A DNA stretch of 46,086 nucleotides, taken from positions 64,001-110,086 of the forward strand of contig NW_027017978.1 of the NCBI RefSeq assembly GCF_032854445.1, in the 5' to 3' direction. Below, in pieces: positions 33,001-38,160 of this stretch. Made by a program: the position numbers and the translations under genes. The notes beneath the pieces are model-generated. The model searched no databases. It saw only the letters and a program-made list of their open reading frames with translations, and was not told the origin of the DNA. The DNA is from Liolophura sinensis (lineage: Eukaryota; Mollusca; Polyplacophora; Chitonida; Chitonidae). The number at the start of each line of letters is the position of its first letter. Position 1 is the first letter of the stretch.

Positions 33001-33616
33001 ATCATTGTGGTAGTGATGTCTGTCTAGTGTGGCAAATGATCGAACTCGATCAAGTGTCTATATGTAGGTAATAAATAACCTTTATTGAACTGTTTTGGTC
33101 CATGTGCATTTTGAGGGATTCTACAAGAGAATCATTACTAATTAGAATAGAACACTCCTCACACACAAGTGTTTTTTTTAGATATTTTGAAGCAATAAAT
33201 AACAATGTTGATTTGAAGGTTTCATCATGTGAAATGCTATTTGTACCAGGTAACACTGTGATAGAGGAACAGAGGAAGCACCTGGAGGCGCTAAAGAAGC
33301 GTGCCGCAGATGAAGTTCGGGCTCAGTGGGAAGAACGCAAAATGAGGGAAGCAAATTGTAAGAGTTTCAATTCTTTGGAGTCTGAAGAGTCCAGTATAGA
33401 CAGCAGTTGTGAGACAACTCCATCAGAGAAGGAGACAAGGTCAGTGGTTATTTCCCTTTTATTTGTCACTGAAATTTACAGTTTGAAACCAAAGGCATCC
33501 TTCATGTAAGTTTTTTGTGGTGTGTGACAGTGTTAACAGGAGCATTGCACATTCATTCTTATCACATCAGGACTCCAGCAGATGACACCCCACGTCTTAT
33601 CCAGAACAACCAGTAA
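1..33616 (+). CDS. PHLDB: PHLDB/LL5 family gene, spliced, 5'-partial (12 exons in window)
   Basis: Joined exons: 1-23, 10779-10901, 17341-19532, 23100-23231, 24162-24299, 28697-28888, 29235-29327, 29667-29777, 31408-31524, 32616-32802, 33250-33439, 33571-33616. Every junction has an AG acceptor and GT donor, and the frame stays open for 1,180 codons. The product reads as the end of an FHA domain, a long Ser/Pro-rich disordered region, a conserved helix with the core QERQRLEEIL..CAEYE, an extended Glu/Lys/Gln coiled coil, and a linker with the conserved IEEQR helix. This order is specific to PHLDB1/PHLDB2. Family knowledge: LL5 proteins bind PIP3 membrane through a C-terminal PH domain and anchor microtubule plus ends through CLASPs at the cortex, adhesions and neuromuscular junction. 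The start codon and most of the FHA domain lie upstream. No PH exon is seen. Whether this is one invertebrate gene co-orthologous to both vertebrate paralogues is an inference. Confidence 0.93.
2372..2527. repeat. C-rich minisatellite, CCCCATCA-type units
   Basis: About 155 bp are built from 8-10 bp units of the form CCCCCATCA(c/a). A higher-order copy is visible: the block starting ACCCCATCACAACCCCCATC at 2,381 recurs at 2,459, a 78-bp period, with a two-C expansion in the second copy. The plus strand has runs of 4-7 C and the minus strand the matching G runs. The translated Pro/Thr/Ile peptide is a by-product of the repeat, because 78 is a multiple of 3. Confidence 0.92.
4141..4301. repeat. 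Local tandem duplication, about 72-89 bp
   Basis: The block beginning TTACAGTCATTTGTGTCATA at 4,141 and ending in GTACTGTAGCAGC recurs from 4,213 with a few substitutions. The second copy has an internal insertion of about 16 bp (TTGCACTTCTTCATAC), itself a partial echo of the flanking CATACTCAGCAC. This is a simple two-copy duplication. Confidence 0.85.
4868..5415. mobile_element. Candidate non-autonomous DNA transposon (long TIRs, TA-flanked)
   Basis: About 115 bp at the left end (4,868-4,985) matches the reverse complement of the right end (about 5,297-5,415), by eye at two-thirds to three-quarters identity. Shared blocks in order are CAAAGCT, GCTGGAC, GCTTC, ATTTCACT followed by an A run, CTCAAACC, TACCTTAT and CTAT. 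Both outer ends abut a TA dinucleotide (4,866-4,867 and 5,416-5,417), which would fit a TA-targeting superfamily such as Tc1/mariner. The interior of about 320 bp has no long open frame, so the element would need a transposase in trans. I do not recognise a named family. Confidence 0.6.
9072..9420. repeat. Minisatellite, alternating 19/22-bp units (GGAGTTCTGCTGT core)
   Basis: The core GTTCTGCTGT recurs about 18 times. Spacing between cores mostly alternates 19 and 22 bp, making a 41-bp dimer of the forms GGGAGTTCTGCTGTAGTA and GGAAGGAGTTCTGCTGTTGT. A variant near the middle reads GGAGTTATGCTGTTTTG. The array is open in several frames on both strands, for example a 126-codon minus frame rich in Thr, Asn, Ser and Gln. 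I read this as a consequence of the repeat, not a gene. Confidence 0.93.
9421..10050. other. Spacer between two related minisatellites
   Basis: The start is AT-rich (TTGATTGATTTTTTATTCAC). A small imperfect hairpin, AAGCTC-CACA-GAGCTT, sits at 9,508-9,523. The remainder is ordinary AT-rich intron. No coding exon was found. The first 180 bp could be the tail of an old dispersed repeat, but I cannot show that from one copy. Confidence 0.4.
10051..10410. repeat. Degenerate minisatellite, about 20-25-bp units (TGTGGCAGGAGTTCTGTTG)
   Basis: Around 15-16 diverged units of the form GTGTGGCAGGAGTTTTGTTG are visible, with indels. The core GGAGTTCTG.TGT.GTGTGG is shared with the array at 9,072-9,420, so both probably derive from one ancestral repeat. 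This array is more diverged internally and does not hold a strict 19/22 alternation. Confidence 0.9.
10779..10901 (+). CDS. PHLDB: PHLDB exon B: C-terminal part of FHA domain
   Basis: The 123-nt exon is phase 1-1, with acceptor TTTTGCAG and donor CAG-G|GTGAGT. It encodes SMICIGRSNYFRFNHPQEAR followed by KIKDAMPNCRISVAPLTFLQ. The FRFNHP.EA block is the hallmark of the last strand and C-terminal helix of the PHLDB FHA domain; vertebrate PHLDB1 has LRFNHPAEAK here. FHA domains normally bind phosphothreonine peptides. The phospho-binding loops would be encoded upstream of the window, so binding capacity cannot be judged. Confidence 0.93.
11633..11667. repeat. 18-bp direct repeat
   Basis: GATCAAATTCACCGAAAT is followed directly by GATCAATTCACCGAAACA. 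The copies differ by a one-base indel and the last positions. No function is inferred. Confidence 0.8.
12184..12300 (+). mobile_element. Probable 3' end of a molluscan SINE-like repeat
   Basis: The segment has the run AAAGTTGTTAAGTATGACAT followed by AAAACCCCAAG and a short CATACATACAG tail. The motif "TTAAGTATGACATAAAACCCC plus simple tail" recalls a tail common in dispersed molluscan repeats. That recognition is from memory, not a search. I found neither target-site duplications nor the 5' boundary, so the left limit given is only the start of the recognisable stretch. Confidence 0.35.
13917..13950. repeat. 16-bp direct repeat ATTAATTACATGTGAC
   Basis: Two adjacent near-identical copies of ATTAATTACATGTGAC are visible, the second continuing into ATG. 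TAATTA is a generic homeodomain core, but nothing else here supports a regulatory call. Confidence 0.75.
17341..19532 (+). CDS. PHLDB: PHLDB exon C: long Ser/Pro-rich disordered region plus conserved helix
   Basis: This 2,192-nt exon is phase 1 in, phase 0 out. Its acceptor is CATTTATCAG and its donor is GCA|GTAAGT. The split codon G+GG gives Gly, then LEDNPEYLKMISEASG. A basic segment at 17,490-17,620 (RSKVHKINKEIFRDSLEK) is followed by SSPRSP motifs. A poly-Ser/Thr tract lies at about 17,820-17,935, and proline runs (PPPP) near 18,618, 18,727 and 18,908. At 18,150-18,315 the conserved helix appears: SMKHKEIVAERKREQELEKQ then ERQRLEEILMMCAEYEKQ, closely matching vertebrate LL5 proteins. The last third is acidic and Ser-rich (SPPLMSSPKTD, SPVTSDSDQS), suggesting proline-directed phosphorylation; that is inference. 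Retaining the following intron would add VSLQLF and a stop at 19,551. Confidence 0.95.
20070..20106. repeat. 21-bp direct repeat TTAGGATTAGTTTATG
   Basis: Two copies of TTAGGATTAGTTTATG are separated by ACTAA, a period of about 21 bp. No function is inferred. Confidence 0.75.
20368..20627 (+). mobile_element. SINE insertion with perfect 10-bp target-site duplication
   Basis: ATTTATCACA occurs at 20,368-20,377 and again at 20,618-20,627, immediately bounding a 240-bp element. The element starts AGGGGAGTGGTCCCCTTGGC and contains AGCCTCTCACCAATGTGGTA, CTCTCCGGCCGTATGTAGAA, CTTTCCTCCCACCATAATGC and GAGTATGGCGTATAAAAC. It ends in an A/T-rich tail with AAATAAA units. From memory, this body and tail match a short interspersed repeat widespread in bivalves and gastropods. 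The 5' part has GAGTGG and GGC blocks reminiscent of a tRNA-derived A box, and a decayed B-box-like stretch (GTGAGATAGTCCAAC). The perfect duplication indicates a target-primed insertion young enough to keep its borders. It lies in the sense orientation in the intron. Confidence 0.75.
23100..23231 (+). CDS. PHLDB: PHLDB exon D: coiled-coil segment
   Basis: This 132-nt, phase 0-0 exon encodes 44 residues: DTELKGHAHLSRLKKMKAEL then LSRINELKKQIQEIEAQENE and AIRE. Acceptor GTTTATTTCAG, donor GAG|GTACGT. Charged residues with Leu/Ile at a/d-like spacing indicate the start of the central coiled coil. In vertebrate LL5 proteins the equivalent helix leads directly into an EMERALL motif, which is the next exon here. 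Confidence 0.93.
23232..24161 (+). other. Intron D-E (930 bp)
   Basis: Canonical GTACGT donor and a CTTCTACTGCAG acceptor. The sequence is unique-looking AT-rich DNA, slightly more GC-rich over 23,890-24,010. No exon, repeat or RNA gene was recognised. Confidence 0.7.
24162..24299 (+). CDS. PHLDB: PHLDB exon E: coiled coil with EMERALLEGE motif
   Basis: This 138-nt, phase 0-0 exon encodes 46 residues starting LEMERALLEGEHKKEMEEMQ and ending RLIQRAAVEREK. The EMERALL.GE block is strongly conserved in PHLDB1 and PHLDB2. The donor AAA|GTAAAT is weaker than the others in this gene because it has no G at +5. Read-through would add V-N-I and a stop, so retention would truncate the protein. The weak donor sits just before the candidate microexon at 25,717, a setting often seen with regulated splicing; the link is inference. 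Confidence 0.93.
25717..25728 (+). CDS. PHLDB: Candidate 12-nt microexon (KRWR) in the coiled coil
   Basis: A T/G-rich tract ending TGTGTTCTCACCAG precedes AAACGTTGGAGG, which is followed by a strong donor GTACGTATG. The 12 nt are phase 0-0 and would insert Lys-Arg-Trp-Arg between EREK (exon E) and DMAA (exon F) without changing the frame. Tandem AG/GT borders this close can occur by chance. Evidence for use is the quality of both splice sites, the preserved phase, and the location inside an otherwise exon-free 4.4 kb intron. Confidence 0.4.
26371..26857. repeat. Minisatellite, 7 copies of a 69-bp unit
   Basis: TAGCTGGAGTACTG starts at 26,383, 26,452, 26,521, 26,590, 26,659, 26,728 and 26,797, exactly 69 bp apart. 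Copies differ at a few positions, such as GCGCACTTGACC versus GCACACTTGACC. Because 69 is 3 x 23, minus-strand frames repeat a 23-residue period (core TSTPAILFFTKHSQG) and stay open through the array, one for 173 codons. A second minus frame is also open. The peptide has no known domain and I treat it as a repeat artefact. Confidence 0.95.
28222..28290. repeat. C-rich tract and (TA)n microsatellite
   Basis: CCCCACCCCACCCCCCCCTC near 28,226-28,245 is followed by an alternating TA run of about 15 nt at 28,276-28,290. These are simple sequence repeats inside the intron. Confidence 0.85.
28697..28888 (+). CDS. PHLDB: PHLDB exon F: longest coiled-coil exon
   Basis: This 192-nt, phase 0-0 exon encodes 64 residues starting DMAAIRRERQKLRELEEAHY and ending QRKKFDDLEFNQLE. 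Acceptor TTTGGTGCAG, donor GAA|GTGAGA. The DDLEFNQLE ending corresponds to the conserved EDLEFQQLE of vertebrate LL5 proteins, a very diagnostic block. Read-through into the intron stays open for 37 more codons (stop at 28,997), so intron retention would give a truncated protein with a short novel tail. Confidence 0.95.
28889..29234 (+). other. Intron F-G (346 bp)
   Basis: GTGAGA donor and TTTTGTTTAG acceptor. Unique AT-rich sequence; nothing else seen. Confidence 0.8.
29235..29327 (+). CDS. PHLDB: PHLDB exon G: coiled-coil segment
   Basis: This 93-nt, phase 0-0 exon encodes 31 residues: SEAHFEEEKEEIQQALLQDQ then NELLGKYKLRE. Acceptor TTTTGTTTAG, donor GAG|GTAAAG. It corresponds to the acidic EEE(R/K)EEL stretch that follows the DLEF.QLE motif in vertebrate homologues. 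Confidence 0.92.
29328..29666 (+). other. Intron G-H (339 bp)
   Basis: GTAAAG donor and TTTAATAG acceptor. AT-rich unique sequence; nothing else seen. Confidence 0.8.
29667..29777 (+). CDS. PHLDB: PHLDB exon H: coiled-coil segment
   Basis: This 111-nt, phase 0-0 exon encodes 37 residues: ERIQTIDKQQREMLQMVKKD then IEILEESRQKLIEDFKQ. Acceptor TATGTTTAATAG, donor CAG|GTTTGT. The donor departs from consensus at +3 to +4, but the frame and family fit are clear. Hydrophobic residues recur at three/four spacing, typical of a coiled coil. Confidence 0.92.
29778..31407 (+). other. Intron H-I (1.6 kb)
   Basis: The intron has AT-rich DNA with poly-A/T stretches at 30,030-30,270. Short open frames on the minus strand (30.40-30.64 and 30.83-31.13 kb) have no domains. 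No extra exon was found. Confidence 0.65.
31408..31524 (+). CDS. PHLDB: PHLDB exon I: end of coiled coil
   Basis: This 117-nt, phase 0-0 exon encodes 39 residues: EKLKLGQVEKKIRAYTNNQS then IPFEARMENGRPVYDGDVE. Acceptor TTGTTTTTCAG, donor GAG|GTAGAT. The helical half gives way to a Pro/Gly-containing stretch, marking the end of the coiled coil. An internal CAG|GTGGAG at 31,427-31,435 resembles a donor, but using it would leave a 21-nt exon. Confidence 0.9.
31525..32615 (+). other. Intron I-J (1.1 kb)
   Basis: GTAGAT donor and ATTTCTACAG acceptor. Includes a T12-14 run near 31,921. No coding exon or repeat family recognised. Confidence 0.7.
32616..32802 (+). CDS. PHLDB: PHLDB exon J: Ser-rich linker and helix
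   Basis: This 187-nt exon is phase 0 in, phase 1 out. It encodes DKPSNESGVSLDSLKLSPTE, then a Ser-rich stretch with SDTLSPDSSMNSTLQEVEKN and RLLHLEQQ. Acceptor ATTTCTACAG, donor CAA-G|GTAAGT. The final helix (LQEVEKNRLLHLEQQ) aligns by position with the LQDIE.KR...LQQK helix of vertebrate PHLDB1. Confidence 0.92.
32803..33249 (+). other. Intron J-K (447 bp)
   Basis: GTAAGT donor and TTTGTACCAG acceptor. The last 140 bp are open in the frame of the next exon, without coding-like composition. Nothing else seen. Confidence 0.75.
33250..33439 (+). CDS. PHLDB: PHLDB exon K: conserved IEEQR helix and acidic Ser tract
   Basis: This 190-nt exon is phase 1 in, phase 2 out. The split codon G+GT gives Gly, followed by NTVIEEQRKHLEALKKRAAD, then EVRAQWEERKMREAN and a tract with SLESEESSIDSSCETTPSEK. 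Vertebrate PHLDB1 has VIEEQRRRLAELKQKAA then a W at the same place, followed by a similar SLESSDSMETS tract. In vertebrates this leads to another helix and the PH domain. The donor ACAAG|GTCAGT is good; read-through stays open for 23 codons. Confidence 0.94.
33571..33616 (+). CDS. PHLDB: Candidate short terminal PHLDB exon with stop
   Basis: After a 131-bp intron with a pyrimidine-rich acceptor (TTCTTATCACATCAG), phase-2 joining gives Arg then TPADDTPRLIQNNQ and TAA at 33,614-33,616. If used, the protein ends before the helix and PH domain expected in the family. An alternative exists: CCA|GTAAAC at 33,612-33,613 could be a weak donor, making a 42-nt, frame-preserving internal exon that skips the stop. 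No polyadenylation signal lies close by; the first AATAAA I see is at 35,356-35,361. I cannot tell an alternative end from a chance exon. Confidence 0.5.
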
Positions 33617-35550
33617 ACTATAGTATCCTGTACCAGACACGTTATGGCATTTGTTGACAATTCTTCAGATTACAAGAAGGTACTTTCACATGCAACCACA
33701 CTTGTCTCTCGATATAAGTGTATGTATGTTGCATGTGTTTTTTCTGTATTTCCTGAAATCGATATTAGTTTATCCAGTGAGTATAGTTCTCTAGAATCTG
33801 TTCTGAGATTGCCTAGACGCCCTAAGCTAATCTGTATCAAATTTTGGCGTGTGTTACCAGTAATCTCTGATGTCAGCAAAAGAGGTGCACTCACCTGTGA
33901 TCAGATTCTGTGTAGTGTGATAATGCATGGGCAGTGAAAAGTAGTGTTCATTTAAGAGTGTAGTCTGGTTATTGTCAAGTATATATACACCTATTCAGGG
34001 GAGTGTTGTTTTTTAGAACATGTTTTGTTTTTTAGAACATGTTTTGTTTTTTAAACTTAGATGTGTTACTTTCATTTTACAATTGTATATACCTGCGATG
34101 TTTGATTTTTCATTTTCCATATGAAAATTAGTTATTTGTTTAATTAGTTATTTCATGTGGGAAAATTGTGTACAAGATATATTTTTCTATCATGTTTTAA
34201 TTATCATAGTTTTATCCATATGTTTCTCATTGAAGGGAAATTGTTTTCACGTTTTGTCTTGTTAATGCATATCACAGTGATATGAATTTTGCAAAACTGA
34301 TCAACATCTCCAAATCTATTTGTATTCATGTATTATCTGGGAAAAGCTTATCATGATGAATGTAATTTATTACATTTGTGATATACATATTGGGGTTTCA
34401 GTTATTGAATTTTTTTTTGCTTTGGGGTATTGCTGCTGCAGTATTGCAGATAATTTGTGGAGAAAATTCAGTGATAATCATGATGTAATACAGATAAAAT
34501 ATATGATTATGAAATCCATGTGAAATGTGCATTGTAACTAAATATCCACACTGACATTGTGATGCAGATCAAATCTGTAATGTTCTGTTATAACTAAGTT
34601 TATCAGTTGTTTATTGTTTTCACATCAAAGGAAACATATCTCTAGAATGTAGGGTAGGACACTCTGAAGCAGCTAGCATATTGTCACATATGAGAACATA
34701 ATGGAGAAAATGTCTGCAAAGAATATTTGCTGAGAAGGTAAAGAATTTGATTCAGAAATGACTACTGGAGGATAGTAGCAATATAGACGTGCTGCAAAGG
34801 AAAGGTCTGTTAGAGTTTTAGAATGGAACATGTTGGGAATGTTGCATAGCTCGGAGAACACAGTGTTCACATTTAAGTGTTGGAAGAAGTGAAGAGGGCA
34901 GTGCAACTGCCTGGTTTCCTCTGGGCAGTTATGGATCAATATGCTCTCTAATGGCATGTGTTTGCTTCACAAGAGGGAATTTCTGGTATGGCAGTTGAAA
35001 AGGGAGGTCTTTAACACTTCTTGAGAAATCTCACGGAATCAATGAAGTTATTAAGTGTTGAAAGAAAAACTTTTGTCAGAGTTGTCCAAGCCTCACTGAA
35101 AATGGCCTATCTATATTTCATTGTGCTCACGCCTCATATGAAAAATCAATATTTCAAATCTAATGCTGGACAAAGGTGTCCTTAGTCGCACAGTCTGTTT
35201 CTTCATTCCCTGCCTCCTGCTGGTTTGGGGATGAAGGTCCACATCTCTGGCTAGATCAGTTATTGATGCTTAACCTTTAAGGCCCAAAAGTGTACCACTC
35301 TCTTGCACAGGCTAAAAACTGCTACTTAATTGCTATTGGTAATTACGTTTTAGTGAATAAAATCTGTGGTACTTTCTTAGGGTTTTGCTACCAGTTTTTC
35401 ATCGCTCATTTGGCACTCTCTGGATCAAGATGTAATTTATCTCTTGATAAATTTCTTCTACTCTTTAAATTTTGACTTTGGAAAAGTGCTGTATTTTTTT
35501 TTACAGTTTTGTCAGGTGAAGATGTATTGACTTTTCCTGATATGTTCTGG
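33617..35550. other. Non-coding stretch after the stop
   Basis: Either 3' UTR of a short isoform or intron. It is strongly AT-rich with a 2.5-copy direct repeat at 34,005-34,053 and an AATAAA at 35,356-35,361 that could serve polyadenylation. Open frames at 33.64-33.94 kb on both strands overlap each other and have no recognisable domain. Confidence 0.5.
34005..34053. repeat. Short direct repeat TTTTTTAGAACATGTTTTG
   Basis: About 2.5 adjacent copies of a roughly 20-bp unit (GTTTTTTAGAACATGTTTTG) in a T-rich context. Confidence 0.85.
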
Positions 35551-35907
35551 TATAGTACTCACAAGCACAAGGCTTCACTTCTATTGTCTTGCCTTCTGGT
35601 ACTTGTACTCACAAGCACAAGGCTTCACTTCTATTGTCTTTCCTTCTGGTACTTGTACTCACAAGCACAAGGCTTCACTTCTATTGTCTTGCCTTCTGGT
35701 ACTTGTACTCACAAGCACAAGGCTTCACTTCTATTGTCTTTCCTTCTGGTACTTGTACTCACAAGCACAAGGCTTCACTTCTATTGTCTTGCCTTCTGGT
35801 ACTTGTACTCACAAGCACAAGGCTTCACTTCTATTGTCTTTCCTTCTGGTACTTGTACTCACAAGCACAAGGCTTCACTTCTATTGTCTTGCCTTCTGGT
35901 AATGGTT
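35551..35907. repeat. Minisatellite, 7 copies of a 50-bp unit with alternating variants
   Basis: ACTCACAAGCACAAGGCTTC starts at 35,557, 35,607, 35,657, 35,707, 35,757, 35,807 and 35,857, exactly every 50 bp. Copies appear identical except for one base: GTCTTGCC and GTCTTTCC alternate strictly G,T,G,T,G,T,G, giving a 100-bp higher-order unit. The last unit decays into GGTAATGGTTCTAACGAGG. All three plus frames stay open through the array, because 50 is not a multiple of 3 and the unit lacks stops; I treat these frames as artefacts. Confidence 0.96.
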
Positions 35908-37440
35908 CTAACGAGGACCAGACTTCACCAATCTTTGTTTTCTCTTCTGGTATTAAATGAACTTCTCTTCTGGTACTAAATGAATTGCCAGTTTGTTGCA
36001 CTCACAAGCATAATGCTTTATGGATAACAATGTATGTTCTGTATGTTATCAGTGTGACATTGTGTATAAGTAGCCTATTGTCACTGTTGTCAAGAATCAT
36101 GATTTTACGAGTAGCTCTATTTGTACTAGCCACTCTTATATAAAATGACAATAGGACTTTTATGGATTTGGCATAAGGGGAAATACTAGCGGTGGAATTC
36201 TCTTCCTTATATTATGGACATTATTTGATCAATAGTTGCACCAATTTCCCCTGATGAGATTAGGGGATATTCTGTTCTTGCTATCTTGTCAGTATATTTT
36301 CTGGTGTTACATGTATCTGAAGCATAACAGATTGTAAAGATCTGAGATGAATTTTAGGAATGTCTTTCAGGTAACTTAGTACTAGAAGTGCTATGATAAA
36401 CTGTGTAAGTTCTAATGCTGACAGACATCTCACCTGCAGTGTGTATAATGGGCACATACCTGTATCTGTTATCTTGACAGTGGTTTATGGTGTAACCAAA
36501 GTCAAAAATCAATGCCCTCAGCAAAACTGATGTAGGATGTTGGGTGAATGTCATGTCTGAAGCCAGCACACTTTGGTTTTAGCTGAATAGTTAATTTCCG
36601 TTCTAAAAATATGGAAAGTGCCCAGGTACATGTAATATCATATGACAAATGACATTCATTCATTCATTTTCTCTTCCCTCTCCTCTTTGGATTGCAATGA
36701 GAAGATTTTTTTTTAGCACATAATGAAGGTAAAAATGATTTGTATAGGCTTTTTTCTCTTCGACAGTCCAATGTGGAGTGATTGATGGTGCTGTAGTGAT
36801 TATCACTTTGATTCCATTAGTAAATGAAATTACCTGGAAAACATTACTCCTGCGTTTTGATAGGCGTAATTGTGACAGTTTGCAACACATTGCCCTGATA
36901 CCTATCAGTGCGTGTCCAGAGACTATTCATTTCAAATGAGCCTGATTTACCATGTACCAGAGCCATTCCCTTCAGCTGACTTGTTCAGATATGCTTTGGA
37001 GCCCAGGTACACATTACATTTGATTAATCTCCGACTGGATACAAGATTGATGTGCTGCAGCACACACCTGGACCAGTTGTTTGTTTTTTAACATCAAATC
37101 TCCAAATTGACCAATATGGACAATCTTACCACCATTCATTATGTTCAGGCGGATATTTTTGGTTTTGTGCAAGGCATTAATGGTATTTGTTTCTGTAGGT
37201 AATTGTTTTTATATCTGCCTCATTTGGCCTAATGGTGTGGACGAGGTGGTGGATAGTCAGTAGATGATACCCAATTCGTTATGGATTGATTTTTTCCTGC
37301 AAGGTGCGTTGATCTCTACACAGACGAAGTGCAGTGAGGTGAGAATTGGACAACAGCAGGTAGTCAATATATAATTCGTGTCAATTGCTGAAACAGGTAA
37401 CTGAAACAGAAAGGCTGTGTCAGCCAGAGGTGATGTAAGG
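35908..37440. other. Non-coding stretch between arrays
   Basis: Unique-looking AT-rich DNA. No exon with family similarity, RNA gene or long repeat was recognised. Confidence 0.6.
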
Positions 37441-38160
37441 CCTTCTCGTCCAGGTACCTGAAAGCCTTATTGTCCAGGTAACCCTTTTGTTTAGGTAATT
37501 AAAAGCCCTGTTGTCCTGGTGACTGAAAGCCTTATTGTCCTGGTAACTGAAAACCCTGATGTCTTGGTAACTGAAAGCCTTCTTGTTCTGGTATCTGAAA
37601 ACCCTGTTGTCCTGGTAACTGAAAGCGTTGTTGTTGTGGTAACTGAAAGCCATCTTGTCCTGGTATTTGAAAATCCTGTTGCCCTGATAACTGAAAATCC
37701 TGTTGTCCTGGTAGCTGAAAGCCCATTTGTCCAGGTAACTAAAAGCCTTGTTGTCCAGGTAACTAAATGCCCAGGTAACTAAAAGCCCTGTTGTCCAGTT
37801 AGCTGAAAGCCTTGTTTTCGTGGTAACTGAAACCTTTGTTGTCCTGGTAACTAAATGCCCAGGTAACTAATAGTCCTGTTGTCCAGTTAGCTGAAAGCCT
37901 TGTTTTCATGGTAACTGAAAGCTTTGTTGTCTTGGTAACTAAATGTCCAGGTAACTAAAAGCCTTGTTGCCTTGGTAGCTGAAAGCCCTGTTGTTCTGGT
38001 AGCTGAAAGCCCAGTTGTCCAGGTAACTGAAAGCCCTGTTCTGGTAGCTGAAAGCCCAGTTGTCCAGGTGACTGAAAGCCCTGTTGTTTCGGTAGCTGAA
38101 AGCCCAGTTGTCCAGGTAACTGGAAGCCTTGTTGTCCTGATAACTGAAAACCTGGTCACC
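37440..38160. repeat. 24-bp minisatellite rich in GGTAACTGAAAGCC
   Basis: About 30 degenerate units of the form GTAACTGAAAGCCCTGTTGT-CC(A/T)G are visible. A higher-order period of 88 bp appears around AACTAAATG at 37,761, 37,849 and 37,937. Because 24 is a multiple of 3, plus frames repeat an 8-residue unit (VTESPVVL-like) and minus frames repeat FSYQDNKA-like units, each open for 60-120 codons. No signal peptide or domain supports a protein. Many units carry CAGGTAAC or CTGGTAACTG, which resemble 5' splice sites on the gene's strand. Confidence 0.94.

Noticed and set aside
34695-34735. Short stretch reading MEKMSAKNIC, similar to the MEKM helix expected after exon K
   Set aside because: It stops after ten residues, has no acceptor in the right place and is likely coincidence.
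35509-35979. Three overlapping plus-strand frames of 99-156 codons
   Set aside because: All three frames are open only because the 50-bp unit has no stop. They cannot all be coding, and none has a domain.
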